NCBI GenBank assembly: GCA_964589725.1
Contig: CAZPUJ010000169.1
Location: 1-7,834 of the forward strand
Reading direction: 5' to 3'
DNA from: CAYSHJ01 sp964589725
GTDB taxonomy: Bacteria; Planctomycetota; Planctomycetia; Planctomycetales; Planctomycetaceae
DNA: 7,834 bases
Shown here: positions 1 through 5,546 of the stretch, piece after piece
Layout: every line of letters begins with the position of its first letter
How positions within the stretch are numbered: position 1 is the first letter of the stretch
Made by a program: the position numbers and the translations under genes
Notes under the pieces: generated by a model
Databases searched by the model: none
What the model was told of the DNA's origin: nothing
What the model saw: the letters and a program-made list of their open reading frames with translations, nothing else

Positions 1-2
1 CA

Positions 3-1979
3 CCACCCACCGAACGAGTCATGCTCGTCAGCGGATTCGAGGCGTGGGTCGAAACGCCAGCCGGACGATTCGCGATCACCTCGCAAACCTATCGCGGCGG
101 AGTGATTCATCCGGACGGCGAATCGCGGCTCGAATCTTTCGTATTCGAGCCGTGGCCTTGCTGGAGGTTTCGGCTGGAAGATGGCACGTGTATCGAGCAA
201 GAATTGTTCATGCCGCATGAGGCTTCGGCCGTGTGTTTGATGTGGCGGATTGTTGGTCGGCAGACTTCGACCACCCGTCGCCCTAACCCTCTCCCTGGTG
301 GGGAGAGGGGACCAGATACCGAAGGTTGTACCGCACGATTGATCGTGCGGCCGTTCCTCGCGGTGCGAGATTATCACTGTTTGCAGCATGAGAACGTCGA
401 CTTTCAATTTGACTCCGAGGTGACAACGACGGCGAACGGTGCGGCGCGGCGCGTGCTTTGGCGGCCGTATCCCGACCGCCCGGCAATTGTGAGTTGGTCA
501 AATGGCGACGAGCAGTCTGATCCGACTTGGTATCGACAGTTCTTTTACACGCTCGAAGAGGAACGCGGATTGGACTGCCTCGAAGACCTCGCCGCGCCGA
601 GCGTATTGACGTGGGACTTGTCGACGTCAGACGCCGAATGGCTGTTGACGACGGACACGCGCGAGTCTGCCGTTCGGTTGATCGCCGACGAACCGCTGGC
701 CGACAGCGTGCTGCACCTGCGCGAACAAGAAGCGAAACGTCGTGGGCGATTCTTGAACTGGCAGCACCGCGCGGCGGATCAGTTCATCGTGCGCCGCGGT
801 TCGGGCCAAACGATCATTGCCGGCTATCCGTGGTTCACCGATTGGGGCCGCGACACGTTCGTTGCGCTGCGCGGTTTGTGTCTGGCGACCGGTGACCTGC
901 CAACGGCGAAGTCGATTCTGTTCAGTTGGGCCGGCACGATCAGCGGGGGCATGCTGCCGAATCGGTTTCCAAATCACGGCGAGTCACCGCAGTTCAACTC
1001 GGTCGACGCATCGCTGTGGTTTGTGATTGCCTGTCACGAGTTCCTCGCGGCGTCCCAACTTGCTCGCAACGAACTTTCACGCGATGAGCTTGGTGTCTTG
1101 CGAGAGGCGATGCGCCAGATTCGGGAAGGTTACTCGCGCGGTACGCGGTTCGGCATTCGGTTGGACGATGATGGTTTGATCGCCGCGGGCGAGGCGGGTG
1201 TGCAACTGACGTGGATGGACGCGAAAATTGGCTCGTGGGTCGTCACGCCACGCATCGGCAAACCGGTCGAAGTGCAGGCTCTGTGGTTGAATGGCTTGTG
1301 GCTTGAACTGCGACGCGCGAAACAACAGGGGGATCGAGAGACGGTTGCTCGTTGGACTGATCCGTTTGAGCGCGGACTGGCGTCGTTCCGCGAACGTTTC
1401 TGGAACGAAGACGCCGGTTGCTTGTTCGATGTCGTGGACGTCGATCACCAACCGAGGCGGGTCGATGCGTTGATTCGTCCGAATCAAATCTTCGCCGCCG
1501 GGGGATTGCCATTCACGTTGTTGGAACCGGACCGCGCGCGGCGGGTTGTCGATGTTGTGGAGTCTCGATTGTGGACACCATTGGGCTTGAGATCGCTGGC
1601 GCCCGGATCGCCGGGCTACGCGGGTCGGTATCTCGGCAGCGTGTGGCAGCGCGACGCGGCATATCATCAAGGAACGGCGTGGGCCTGGTTGCTGGGCCCG
1701 TTTGTCGAGGCCTGGGTGAAAACTCGTGACGATCCTCAGGCCGCACGCGAGACGGCCATTCGCCAGTTCGTCGAGCCGTTGCTGGCACATCGCTATCAAG
1801 CCGGACTGAATCACGTCTCGGAAATCGCCGACGGCGACGAACCACAACAACCGCGCGGTTGCCCGTTCCAAGCCTGGTCGCTGGGCGAGTTGTTGCGCGC
1901 CATCGAAATCTGCACCTGTTCTACGAAATCTGCACCTGATCTAAGCTGCGGTAGCAGCGACCGATCTAAGCTGCGGTAG
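3..1979 (+). CDS. Glycogen debranching enzyme (amylo-alpha-1,6-glucosidase, GH133 type), 5' partial
   Basis: This enzyme hydrolyses the alpha-1,6-linked glucose left at branch points of glycogen-like polymers, in the cytosol. The frame is open to the window edge and reads PPTERV before the first ATG (position 21). In relatives that ATG lies inside the N-terminal domain, so it is probably an internal Met and the true start is upstream. Numbering from that Met, the remainder of the N-terminal beta domain covers about 1-235. The C-terminal (alpha/alpha)6 domain (GDE_C type) covers about 255-628. Conserved blocks are AGYPWFTDWGRDT (267-279), NSVDASLW (326-333), GEAGVQLTWMDAKIG (390-404), GKPVEVQALW (413-422), YHQGTAWAWLLGPF (548-561), and HVSEIADGD (598-606) followed by QAWSLGELLRA (617-627). 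D400 and E601 are the likely catalytic acids, inferred from family position. Oddities are an in-frame palindrome at about residues 81-103 and a C-terminal tail after about residue 630 made of tandem repeats. No signal peptide can be judged because the N-terminus is missing. Confidence 0.93.
   Translation, partial: PPTERVMLVSGFEAWVETPAGRFAITSQTYRGGVIHPDGESRLESFVFEPWPCWRFRLEDGTCIEQELFMPHEASAVCLMWRIVGRQTSTTRRPNPLPGGERGPDTEGCTARLIVRPFLAVRDYHCLQHENVDFQFDSEVTTTANGAARRVLWRPYPDRPAIVSWSNGDEQSDPTWYRQFFYTLEEERGLDCLEDLAAPSVLTWDLSTSDAEWLLTTDTRESAVRLIADEPLADSVLHLREQEAKRRGRFLNWQHRAADQFIVRRGSGQTIIAGYPWFTDWGRDTFVALRGLCLATGDLPTAKSILFSWAGTISGGMLPNRFPNHGESPQFNSVDASLWFVIACHEFLAASQLARNELSRDELGVLREAMRQIREGYSRGTRFGIRLDDDGLIAAGEAGVQLTWMDAKIGSWVVTPRIGKPVEVQALWLNGLWLELRRAKQQGDRETVARWTDPFERGLASFRERFWNEDAGCLFDVVDVDHQPRRVDALIRPNQIFAAGGLPFTLLEPDRARRVVDVVESRLWTPLGLRSLAPGSPGYAGRYLGSVWQRDAAYHQGTAWAWLLGPFVEAWVKTRDDPQAARETAIRQFVEPLLAHRYQAGLNHVSEIADGDEPQQPRGCPFQAWSLGELLRAIEICTCSTKSAPDLSCGSSDRSKLR
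281..316. repeat. Palindromic repeat inserted in frame in the debranching enzyme gene
   Basis: The arm CCCTCTCCC (287-295) and the arm GGGAGAGGG (301-309) form a perfect 9-bp stem around a 5-nt loop, preceded by CCCTAA and followed by GACCAGA. It encodes the low-complexity stretch RRPNPLPGGERGPD between MWRIVG and TARLIVRPF, two strands that I expect to be nearly adjacent in relatives. The inserted stretch is about 23 codons. The same palindrome family recurs three times in the downstream GH63-like gene. Confidence 0.8.
1904..1943. repeat. 20-bp tandem duplication at the 3' end of the debranching enzyme gene
   Basis: Positions 1904-1923 and 1924-1943 are two adjacent copies differing at one base (CCTGTTCTA against CCTGATCTA). 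The second copy contains a TGA at 1937-1939. With a single copy, that TGA would be in frame right after LLRAIEICT. The duplication therefore probably pushed the original stop out of frame and extended the protein. Confidence 0.8.
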
Positions 1980-2012
1980 CAGCGACCGATCTAAGCTGCG
2001 GTAGCAGCGACC
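1938..2012. repeat. Three tandem copies of a 25-bp hairpin unit
   Basis: Three identical units lie at 1938-1962, 1963-1987 and 1988-2012. Each starts with GATCTAA, has a 5-bp stem GCTGC / GCAGC around the loop GGTA, and ends with GACC. Read on the minus strand the unit is GATCGGTC, stem, TACC, stem, TTA, matching the REP-like hairpins on the far side of the transposase remnant. The first two units are read as the last codons of the debranching enzyme gene. Because 25 is not a multiple of 3, the frame changes in each unit, and the second unit supplies the TAG stop at 1977-1979. Confidence 0.9.
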
Positions 2013-2020
2013 GATCCCAG

Positions 2021-2040
2021 CCCACGGCGCAAGCCGTGGG
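2021..2040. repeat. Hairpin B, left arm of the REP-flanked remnant
   Basis: CCCACGGC and GCCGTGGG form a perfect 8-bp stem with loop GCAA. It is preceded by GATCCCAG (2013-2020), whose GATC is shared with the flank of the last 25-bp unit. The inverted partner is at 2308-2327. Confidence 0.85.
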
Positions 2041-2063
2041 TTGGATCGCCAACCAACGAACAA

Positions 2064-2082
2064 GCCCCGGCAGGGGCGACAG
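2064..2082. repeat. Hairpin C, left inner arm, just upstream of the transposase start
   Basis: GCCCC-GGCA-GGGGC (2064-2077) is followed by GACAG. The reverse complement of all 19 bases occurs at 2265-2283, so this is a perfect inverted repeat bracketing the transposase remnant. It ends 12 nt before the ATG. Confidence 0.85.
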
Positions 2083-2094
2083 AGAGGGACAAAT

Positions 2095-2254
2095 ATGGCG
2101 CATACGCACACCAGGCTGTATTACCACATCGTCTTCAGCACGAAGCATCGCGCGCCAGCAGGAGCATCATCGGGACCGCCCGTTCGAAGACGAATACCTC
2201 CAACTGCTGAAACGGCACGAGGTCGAATATGACGAGCGATTTGTGTTTGATTGA
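2095..2254 (+). pseudogene. Deleted REP-associated tyrosine transposase (Y1/HUH, IS200-like)
   Basis: The 5' part encodes MAHTHTRLYYHIVFSTKHR (2095-2151), the typical N-terminus of small Y1 transposases of the TnpA-REP type. It has a plausible ribosome site (AGAGAGGG, 2081-2088) 6 nt upstream. The 3' part, in another frame, encodes RQQEHHRDRPFEDEYLQLLK then RHEVEYDERFVFD with a TGA at 2252-2254, which matches the family's C-terminal tail. The two pieces join near 2150-2156. Family members are about 150 residues, so roughly 95-100 codons are gone. The lost part includes the metal-binding HUH motif and the catalytic tyrosine. The junction also shifts frame, so no working enzyme can be made from this copy. 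Recognition of the family is from motif memory. Confidence 0.85.
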
Positions 2255-2261
2255 CGGCGCC

Positions 2262-2283
2262 GATCTGTCGCCCCTGCCGGGGC
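2262..2283 (+). repeat. Hairpin C', right inner arm (REP-like unit)
   Basis: GATCTGTC (2262-2269) is followed by a 5-bp stem GCCCC / GGGGC around loop TGCC. It starts 8 nt after the transposase stop codon and is the inverted partner of 2064-2082. Confidence 0.85.
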
Positions 2284-2307
2284 TAGGCACGCACACCGCA
2301 CAGCGAA

Positions 2308-2327
2308 CCCACGGCTGACGCCGTGGG
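2308..2327. repeat. Hairpin B', right arm
   Basis: CCCACGGC and GCCGTGGG form a perfect 8-bp stem with loop TGAC. It is followed by CTAGGATC, the reverse of the GATCCCAG that precedes the left partner, with one base changed. Confidence 0.85.
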
Positions 2328-2331
2328 CTAG

Positions 2332-2353
2332 GATCTGTCGCCGCTGCCGCGGC
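2332..2353 (+). repeat. Hairpin A', right outer REP-like unit
   Basis: GATCTGTC (2332-2339) is followed by stem GCCGC / GCGGC around loop TGCC. It has the same 8-base flank and loop as 2262-2283, with a different but still complementary stem. Confidence 0.85.
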
Positions 2354-2362
2354 TGAACAAAT

Positions 2363-2376
2363 GCCGCTGCCGCGGC
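2363..2376 (+). repeat. Extra REP-like hairpin without the GATCTGTC flank
   Basis: GCCGC-TGCC-GCGGC repeats the hairpin of 2340-2353 exactly, but is preceded by TGAACAAAT instead of GATCTGTC. It is probably a partial duplicate. The 89 bases from here to the next start codon are AT-richer and show no promoter I would defend. Confidence 0.7.
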
Positions 2377-2465
2377 TCGACAAGTGATGTTGGTTGTTTT
2401 CCACGGCTCACCCCCGTTTCAGTCTCATTTGGTACGTTTTCGGTTTCATTTTGTTGTAGGTTCGA

Positions 2466-5318
2466 ATGCCGCATAGTCAGTCCCAAACCAATGTCAGTCC
2501 CAGTGCGCAGGGCTTGCGACAAGACTCGCCGCCGACCACCGAAGAGCAGCGTCTTGTCGCCGCGCATAGTCGGTCGCAGGACTGGCAGCGATGGGGGCCA
2601 TACCTATCCGAACGGCAATGGGGTACGGTGCGCGAAGATTACTCGGAACATGGCGCCTGCTGGGATTTCTTTCCACACGATCACGCGCGCAGCCGAGCGT
2701 ACCGCTGGGGCGAGGACGGGTTGCTGGGGATTTCTGATCGGCAGGGACGGCTTTGCTTCGCGTTGGCGTTGTGGAACGAGCGCGACCCGATCTTGAAGGA
2801 ACGGCTCTTCGGATTGGCGGGGCCGGAAGGGAATCATGGCGAGGACGTCAAAGAGCTGTACTACTACCTCGACTCGACGCCGACGCATTCGTACTTGAAG
2901 GGGCTGTATAAGTATCCGCAGGCGGAGTTTCCGTACGCTCGACTCGTCGACGAGAACCGCCGACGTGGGAAGGATCAGCCGGAATTCGAATTGCTCGACA
3001 CCGGCGTGTTCGACGAGAACCGATACTTCGACGTCACAGCCGAATACGCCAAAGCCTCGCCACAAGACATTCTGGTCCGTATCACCGTGGCCAATCGCGG
3101 GCCGGAGGCGGCGACGATTCATGTCTTGCCGACGCTCTGGTTTCGCAACACATGGTCGTGGTTCGGACATGACGAATCGCCTTCCTGTTATCCCGGCATG
3201 CAGCTTCAGCCGGACGGCACCGTCTTCGCGTGGCACGAATCGCTGGGTGAGTTTTCGTTCGCGGCGCAGTCTTCGCGCCCTCTCCCGCACGAAGAGGGCC
3301 TGGGTGAGGGGGCGCAGTCTTTGCTCTCTCTCCCTCGGAAAGAGGGCCGGGGTGAGGATGTCGAAACCTTAAACCTCTCCCAGAAGGTGAGGGGACCAAA
3401 CATGCCTGGTCCCACTTGGCTCTTCACCGACAACGTGACGAATGGCGAACGGCTGTTCGGGCTGCCGAACGAGCACCAGCACGTCAAAGATGCGTTTCAT
3501 GAACGAGTCGTGCATGGCCGGCTTGGCGCCGTGTCGTCCGATCCGATCGGGACCAAAACCGCCGCGTGGTACGTGCTGCGGTTGGAGCCTGGCGTGTCAC
3601 GAGAGGTTCGGCTGCGATTGACGCTCACAGCCGAGAAAACATGGACGACCGAGACGGCGTTCGGCGAGGAGTTCGATCGCGTGCTCGCGGCTCGCCAGCG
3701 CGAGGCGGACGAGTTCTACGACTCGAAGTTACCCACACGGATGTCACCGCAAGCTCGCAACGTGGCTCGGCAAGCGTATGCGGGATTGCTCTGGTCAAAA
3801 CAGTTTTATCACTATGTCATTCGGCAGTGGATCAATGGCGACGAGGGGCAGCCGAAGCCGCCGGAGGCTCGGCGGTTGGGCCGTAATCGCGATTGGCCGC
3901 ATGTGTTCAATCGCGATGTCATCTCCATGCCGGACAAGTGGGAATATCCCTGGTATGCGGCCTGGGACTTGGCGTTTCACATGATCCCGTTCGCGCGGAT
4001 CGACGGCGAGTTCGCCAAGCATCAGCTACTGCTGTTTCTGCGCGAGTGGTACATGCATCCGAATGGCCAGTTGCCGGCGTACGAGTTTGCGTTTGGCGAC
4101 GTCAACCCGCCGGTGCATGCGTGGGCGTGCTGGCGAGTCTACAAGCTGACCGCTCCGCGCGGCCGGCGCGATCGCTTGTTCTTGGCCCGGACGTTTCAGA
4201 AGTTGCTGCTTAACTTCACGTGGTGGGTGAACCGGAAAGACGTCGAAGGAAATAATCTGTTCTCGGGCGGCTTTCTGGGGCTGGACAACATCGGCCTGTT
4301 TGATCGCTCGCAGCCGCTGCCGAGCGGCGGTTCTCTTGAGCAAGCCGATGGCACAGCCTGGATGGCGTTTTTCTGCTCGACGATGCTATCGATGGCGCTG
4401 GAGCTGGCTTATGAAGATCCGAGTTATGAAGACATCGCGTCGAAATTCTTCGAACACTTCGTAGCGATTGCCGACGCGATGAACACGCTGGGAGGTAGCG
4501 GACTCTGGGACGAAAAGGATGGCTTCTACTACGACCAACTCCACATGGATGGAACTGGAATGCCGCTAAGAATCCGCTCGATCGTCGGCATCATTCCGCT
4601 GTTTGCAGCCGAGGTATTGGACGAGGAGCGGCTGAATCGGTTGCCCGGGTTTCGACACCGCATGAATTGGTTTCTCAAAAACCGCAAAGATCTCGCCAAG
4701 CAAATCACAATCTGCGAACGCGAGCACAGTCATTCCGATCCGAACCAATGCCGGCTGCTTCTCGCGATCCCCTCGCGTGAGCGATTACAGCGGGTGCTGC
4801 AACGCATGCTCGATGAAAAGGAATTCCTTTCTCCCTACGGCCTGCGAGCGCTGTCGAACGCTCATGACGCAACCCCGTTTGTCTTCCAAGTGGGCGACCA
4901 GCAATTGCGAGTGGACTACGTCCCCGGTGAATCGACGACCGGAATGTTTGGCGGGAATTCGAACTGGCGTGGGCCGATTTGGTTCCCGGTCAATTACCTG
5001 GTGATCGAAGCACTCGAGCGTTACCACTACTTCTATGGTGACGAACTCAAGGTCGAATGCCCGACCGGATCCGGTTGTTGGATGACTTTGAAGGAAGTCG
5101 CCAGAGAACTCTCTCACCGCCTCAGTGCTCTTTTCTTGCCCGATGCCACCGGCCGCCGTCCATGCCACGGCGACGAAGGTCGCTACGCCGACGATCCGCA
5201 CTGGCGAGACCTGGTTCTCTTCTATGAATACTTCCACGGCGATACCGGCCGCGGTTGCGGAGCCAGCCATCAAACCGGTTGGACCGCGTTGGTGACGCGG
5301 TTGTTGGAGGATGCTTAA
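2466..5318 (+). CDS. GH63/MGH1-like glycoside hydrolase (putative glucosidase)
   Basis: This is a large inverting-type glycosidase of the GH63 / mannosylglycerate-hydrolase-like group, probably cytosolic since no signal peptide is visible. Natural substrates of this bacterial clade are not settled; alpha-glucosides or glucosyl/mannosyl-glycerate are candidates. The N-terminal beta domain includes WGPYLSERQWGTVREDYS (43-60), FPHDHARSRAYRWGEDG (69-85), GPEGNHGEDVKE (119-130), LDSTPTHSYLK (135-145) and LPTLWFRNTWSW (221-232). The (alpha/alpha)6 domain starts near 425 and includes WYAAWDLAFHMIPFARIDGE (496-515), GNSNWRGPIWFPVNYL (830-845) and FYEYFHGDTGRGCGASHQTG (919-938). By family analogy D501 is the likely catalytic acid and E921 the likely base. 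The start follows a weak AGG (2458-2460) by 5 nt; the first 25 or so residues are poorly conserved in character. Residues 267-314 are a palindrome-derived insertion. The gene follows the debranching enzyme in the same direction, which suggests linked glucan metabolism. Confidence 0.9.
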   Translation: MPHSQSQTNVSPSAQGLRQDSPPTTEEQRLVAAHSRSQDWQRWGPYLSERQWGTVREDYSEHGACWDFFPHDHARSRAYRWGEDGLLGISDRQGRLCFALALWNERDPILKERLFGLAGPEGNHGEDVKELYYYLDSTPTHSYLKGLYKYPQAEFPYARLVDENRRRGKDQPEFELLDTGVFDENRYFDVTAEYAKASPQDILVRITVANRGPEAATIHVLPTLWFRNTWSWFGHDESPSCYPGMQLQPDGTVFAWHESLGEFSFAAQSSRPLPHEEGLGEGAQSLLSLPRKEGRGEDVETLNLSQKVRGPNMPGPTWLFTDNVTNGERLFGLPNEHQHVKDAFHERVVHGRLGAVSSDPIGTKTAAWYVLRLEPGVSREVRLRLTLTAEKTWTTETAFGEEFDRVLAARQREADEFYDSKLPTRMSPQARNVARQAYAGLLWSKQFYHYVIRQWINGDEGQPKPPEARRLGRNRDWPHVFNRDVISMPDKWEYPWYAAWDLAFHMIPFARIDGEFAKHQLLLFLREWYMHPNGQLPAYEFAFGDVNPPVHAWACWRVYKLTAPRGRRDRLFLARTFQKLLLNFTWWVNRKDVEGNNLFSGGFLGLDNIGLFDRSQPLPSGGSLEQADGTAWMAFFCSTMLSMALELAYEDPSYEDIASKFFEHFVAIADAMNTLGGSGLWDEKDGFYYDQLHMDGTGMPLRIRSIVGIIPLFAAEVLDEERLNRLPGFRHRMNWFLKNRKDLAKQITICEREHSHSDPNQCRLLLAIPSRERLQRVLQRMLDEKEFLSPYGLRALSNAHDATPFVFQVGDQQLRVDYVPGESTTGMFGGNSNWRGPIWFPVNYLVIEALERYHYFYGDELKVECPTGSGCWMTLKEVARELSHRLSALFLPDATGRRPCHGDEGRYADDPHWRDLVLFYEYFHGDTGRGCGASHQTGWTALVTRLLEDA
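3264..3359. repeat. 48-bp tandem repeat inside the GH63-like gene
   Basis: Units 3264-3311 and 3312-3359 match at about 38 of 48 positions by eye. Each contains a palindrome: GCCCTCT / AGAGGGC (3277-3283 with 3293-3299) and CCCTC / GAGGG (3332-3336 with 3342-3346). Being a multiple of 3, the repeat stays in frame and encodes AQSSRPLPHEEGLGEG followed by AQSLLSLPRKEGRGED. The stretch interrupts a beta-domain region between GEFSFA and GPTWLFTDN. Confidence 0.85.
3374..3398. repeat. Third palindromic unit in the GH63-like gene
   Basis: CCTCTCC (3374-3380) and GGTGAGG (3386-3392) pair with one T-T mismatch around a 5-nt loop and are followed by GGACCA, as in the debranching-enzyme copy. It belongs to the same palindrome family as 281-316 and the 48-bp repeat, in more degenerate form. 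Confidence 0.65.
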
Positions 5319-5337
5319 TCCGCTCGCGGCCTAGACT

Positions 5338-5404
5338 GACACTAACCCGAAGCGTAAGCGAGGAACTGTTACGTCAGTCCTCGCTTACGCTTCGGGTTAG
5401 TGTC
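5338..5404. repeat. 27-bp perfect inverted repeat (planctomycete RSVSE/LRVSVG repeat), possible terminator
   Basis: The arms 5338-5364 and 5378-5404 are exact reverse complements over 27 bp, with a 13-nt loop. A variant fold bulges A5364 and adds a 4-bp ACTG/CAGT stem, leaving a TTACGT loop. The arms carry ACCCGAAGCGTAAGCGAGG, which translates to TLTRSVSEE and LTLRVSVG. Starting 20 nt after the GH63-like stop codon, it could end transcription, but no T-run follows. The rest of the gap (5405-5546) shows no clear promoter. Confidence 0.9.
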
Positions 5405-5546
5405 GGTGTCTCTCAAGTGTGTCTGACTTTGCCGTGCGAGGTATACGACGTCGACTTCGTGCCGTATGTGGCTCGTTGCAAATCATTACTTTGCTCGTCA
5501 GACTTCGCTCGCTATTCGGCCGGAAGCTCAGCCCAGGATGGAGCAC

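Larger units (their letters stand above)
1938..2376. mobile_element. REP-flanked remnant of a Y1 (IS200-like, TnpA-REP) transposon
   Basis: A deleted transposase gene (2095-2254) sits between two arms that mirror each other. Going inward, the left arm has hairpin A (GCTGC-GGTA-GCAGC, 1995-2008), the linker GACCGATCCCAG, hairpin B (2021-2040), a 23-nt spacer and hairpin C (2064-2077) followed by GACAG. The right arm, read in reverse, has hairpin A' (2340-2353), the linker GACAGATCCTAG, hairpin B' (2308-2327), a 24-nt spacer and hairpin C' (2270-2283) followed by GACAG. Hairpin C with its flank is identical over 19 bp in the two arms. This is the expected layout for a REP-associated tyrosine transposase, here reduced to a non-autonomous, MITE-like form. 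The outer limits are uncertain because extra copies (1938-1987 and 2363-2376) extend each side. Confidence 0.75.

Noticed and set aside
331..350. Perfect 9-bp inverted repeat with a 2-nt loop (CCGCACGAT / ATCGTGCGG)
   Set aside because: It encodes the expected conserved TARLIVRP strand, so it is probably a codon coincidence despite lying close to the inserted palindrome.
1077..1871. 264-residue minus-strand open frame inside the debranching enzyme gene
   Set aside because: The plus strand encodes conserved GDE_C motifs across the whole stretch, and the antisense product resembles nothing I know.
1938..2012. Possible CRISPR array
   Set aside because: The three 25-bp units abut with no spacers, and no cas gene is present.
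2041..2232. 63-codon open frame read as an intact small gene
   Set aside because: Only the MAHTHT to STKHR part is family-like; the rest is out-of-frame sequence after the deletion junction, so it is treated as a pseudogene.
2416..2455. Imperfect direct repeat GTTTCAGTCTCATTTGGT / GTTTTCGGTTTCATTTTG before the GH63-like gene
   Set aside because: It is low complexity and T-rich with several mismatches, not distinguishable from chance.
2604..3290. 228-residue minus-strand open frame inside the GH63-like gene
   Set aside because: It is antisense to strongly conserved GH63-like blocks and has no domain signature of its own.
5405..5546. Promoter for the first M16 gene (TTGCAA at about 5475, TATACG at about 5441)
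   Set aside because: No pair of boxes with sensible spacing was found, and sigma-factor consensus is uncertain in this group.
5466..5546. Longer N-terminus for the first M16 protein starting at 5466
   Set aside because: The 27 extra residues lack family similarity or a signal-peptide pattern, and the ATG at 5547 has a better-placed ribosome site.
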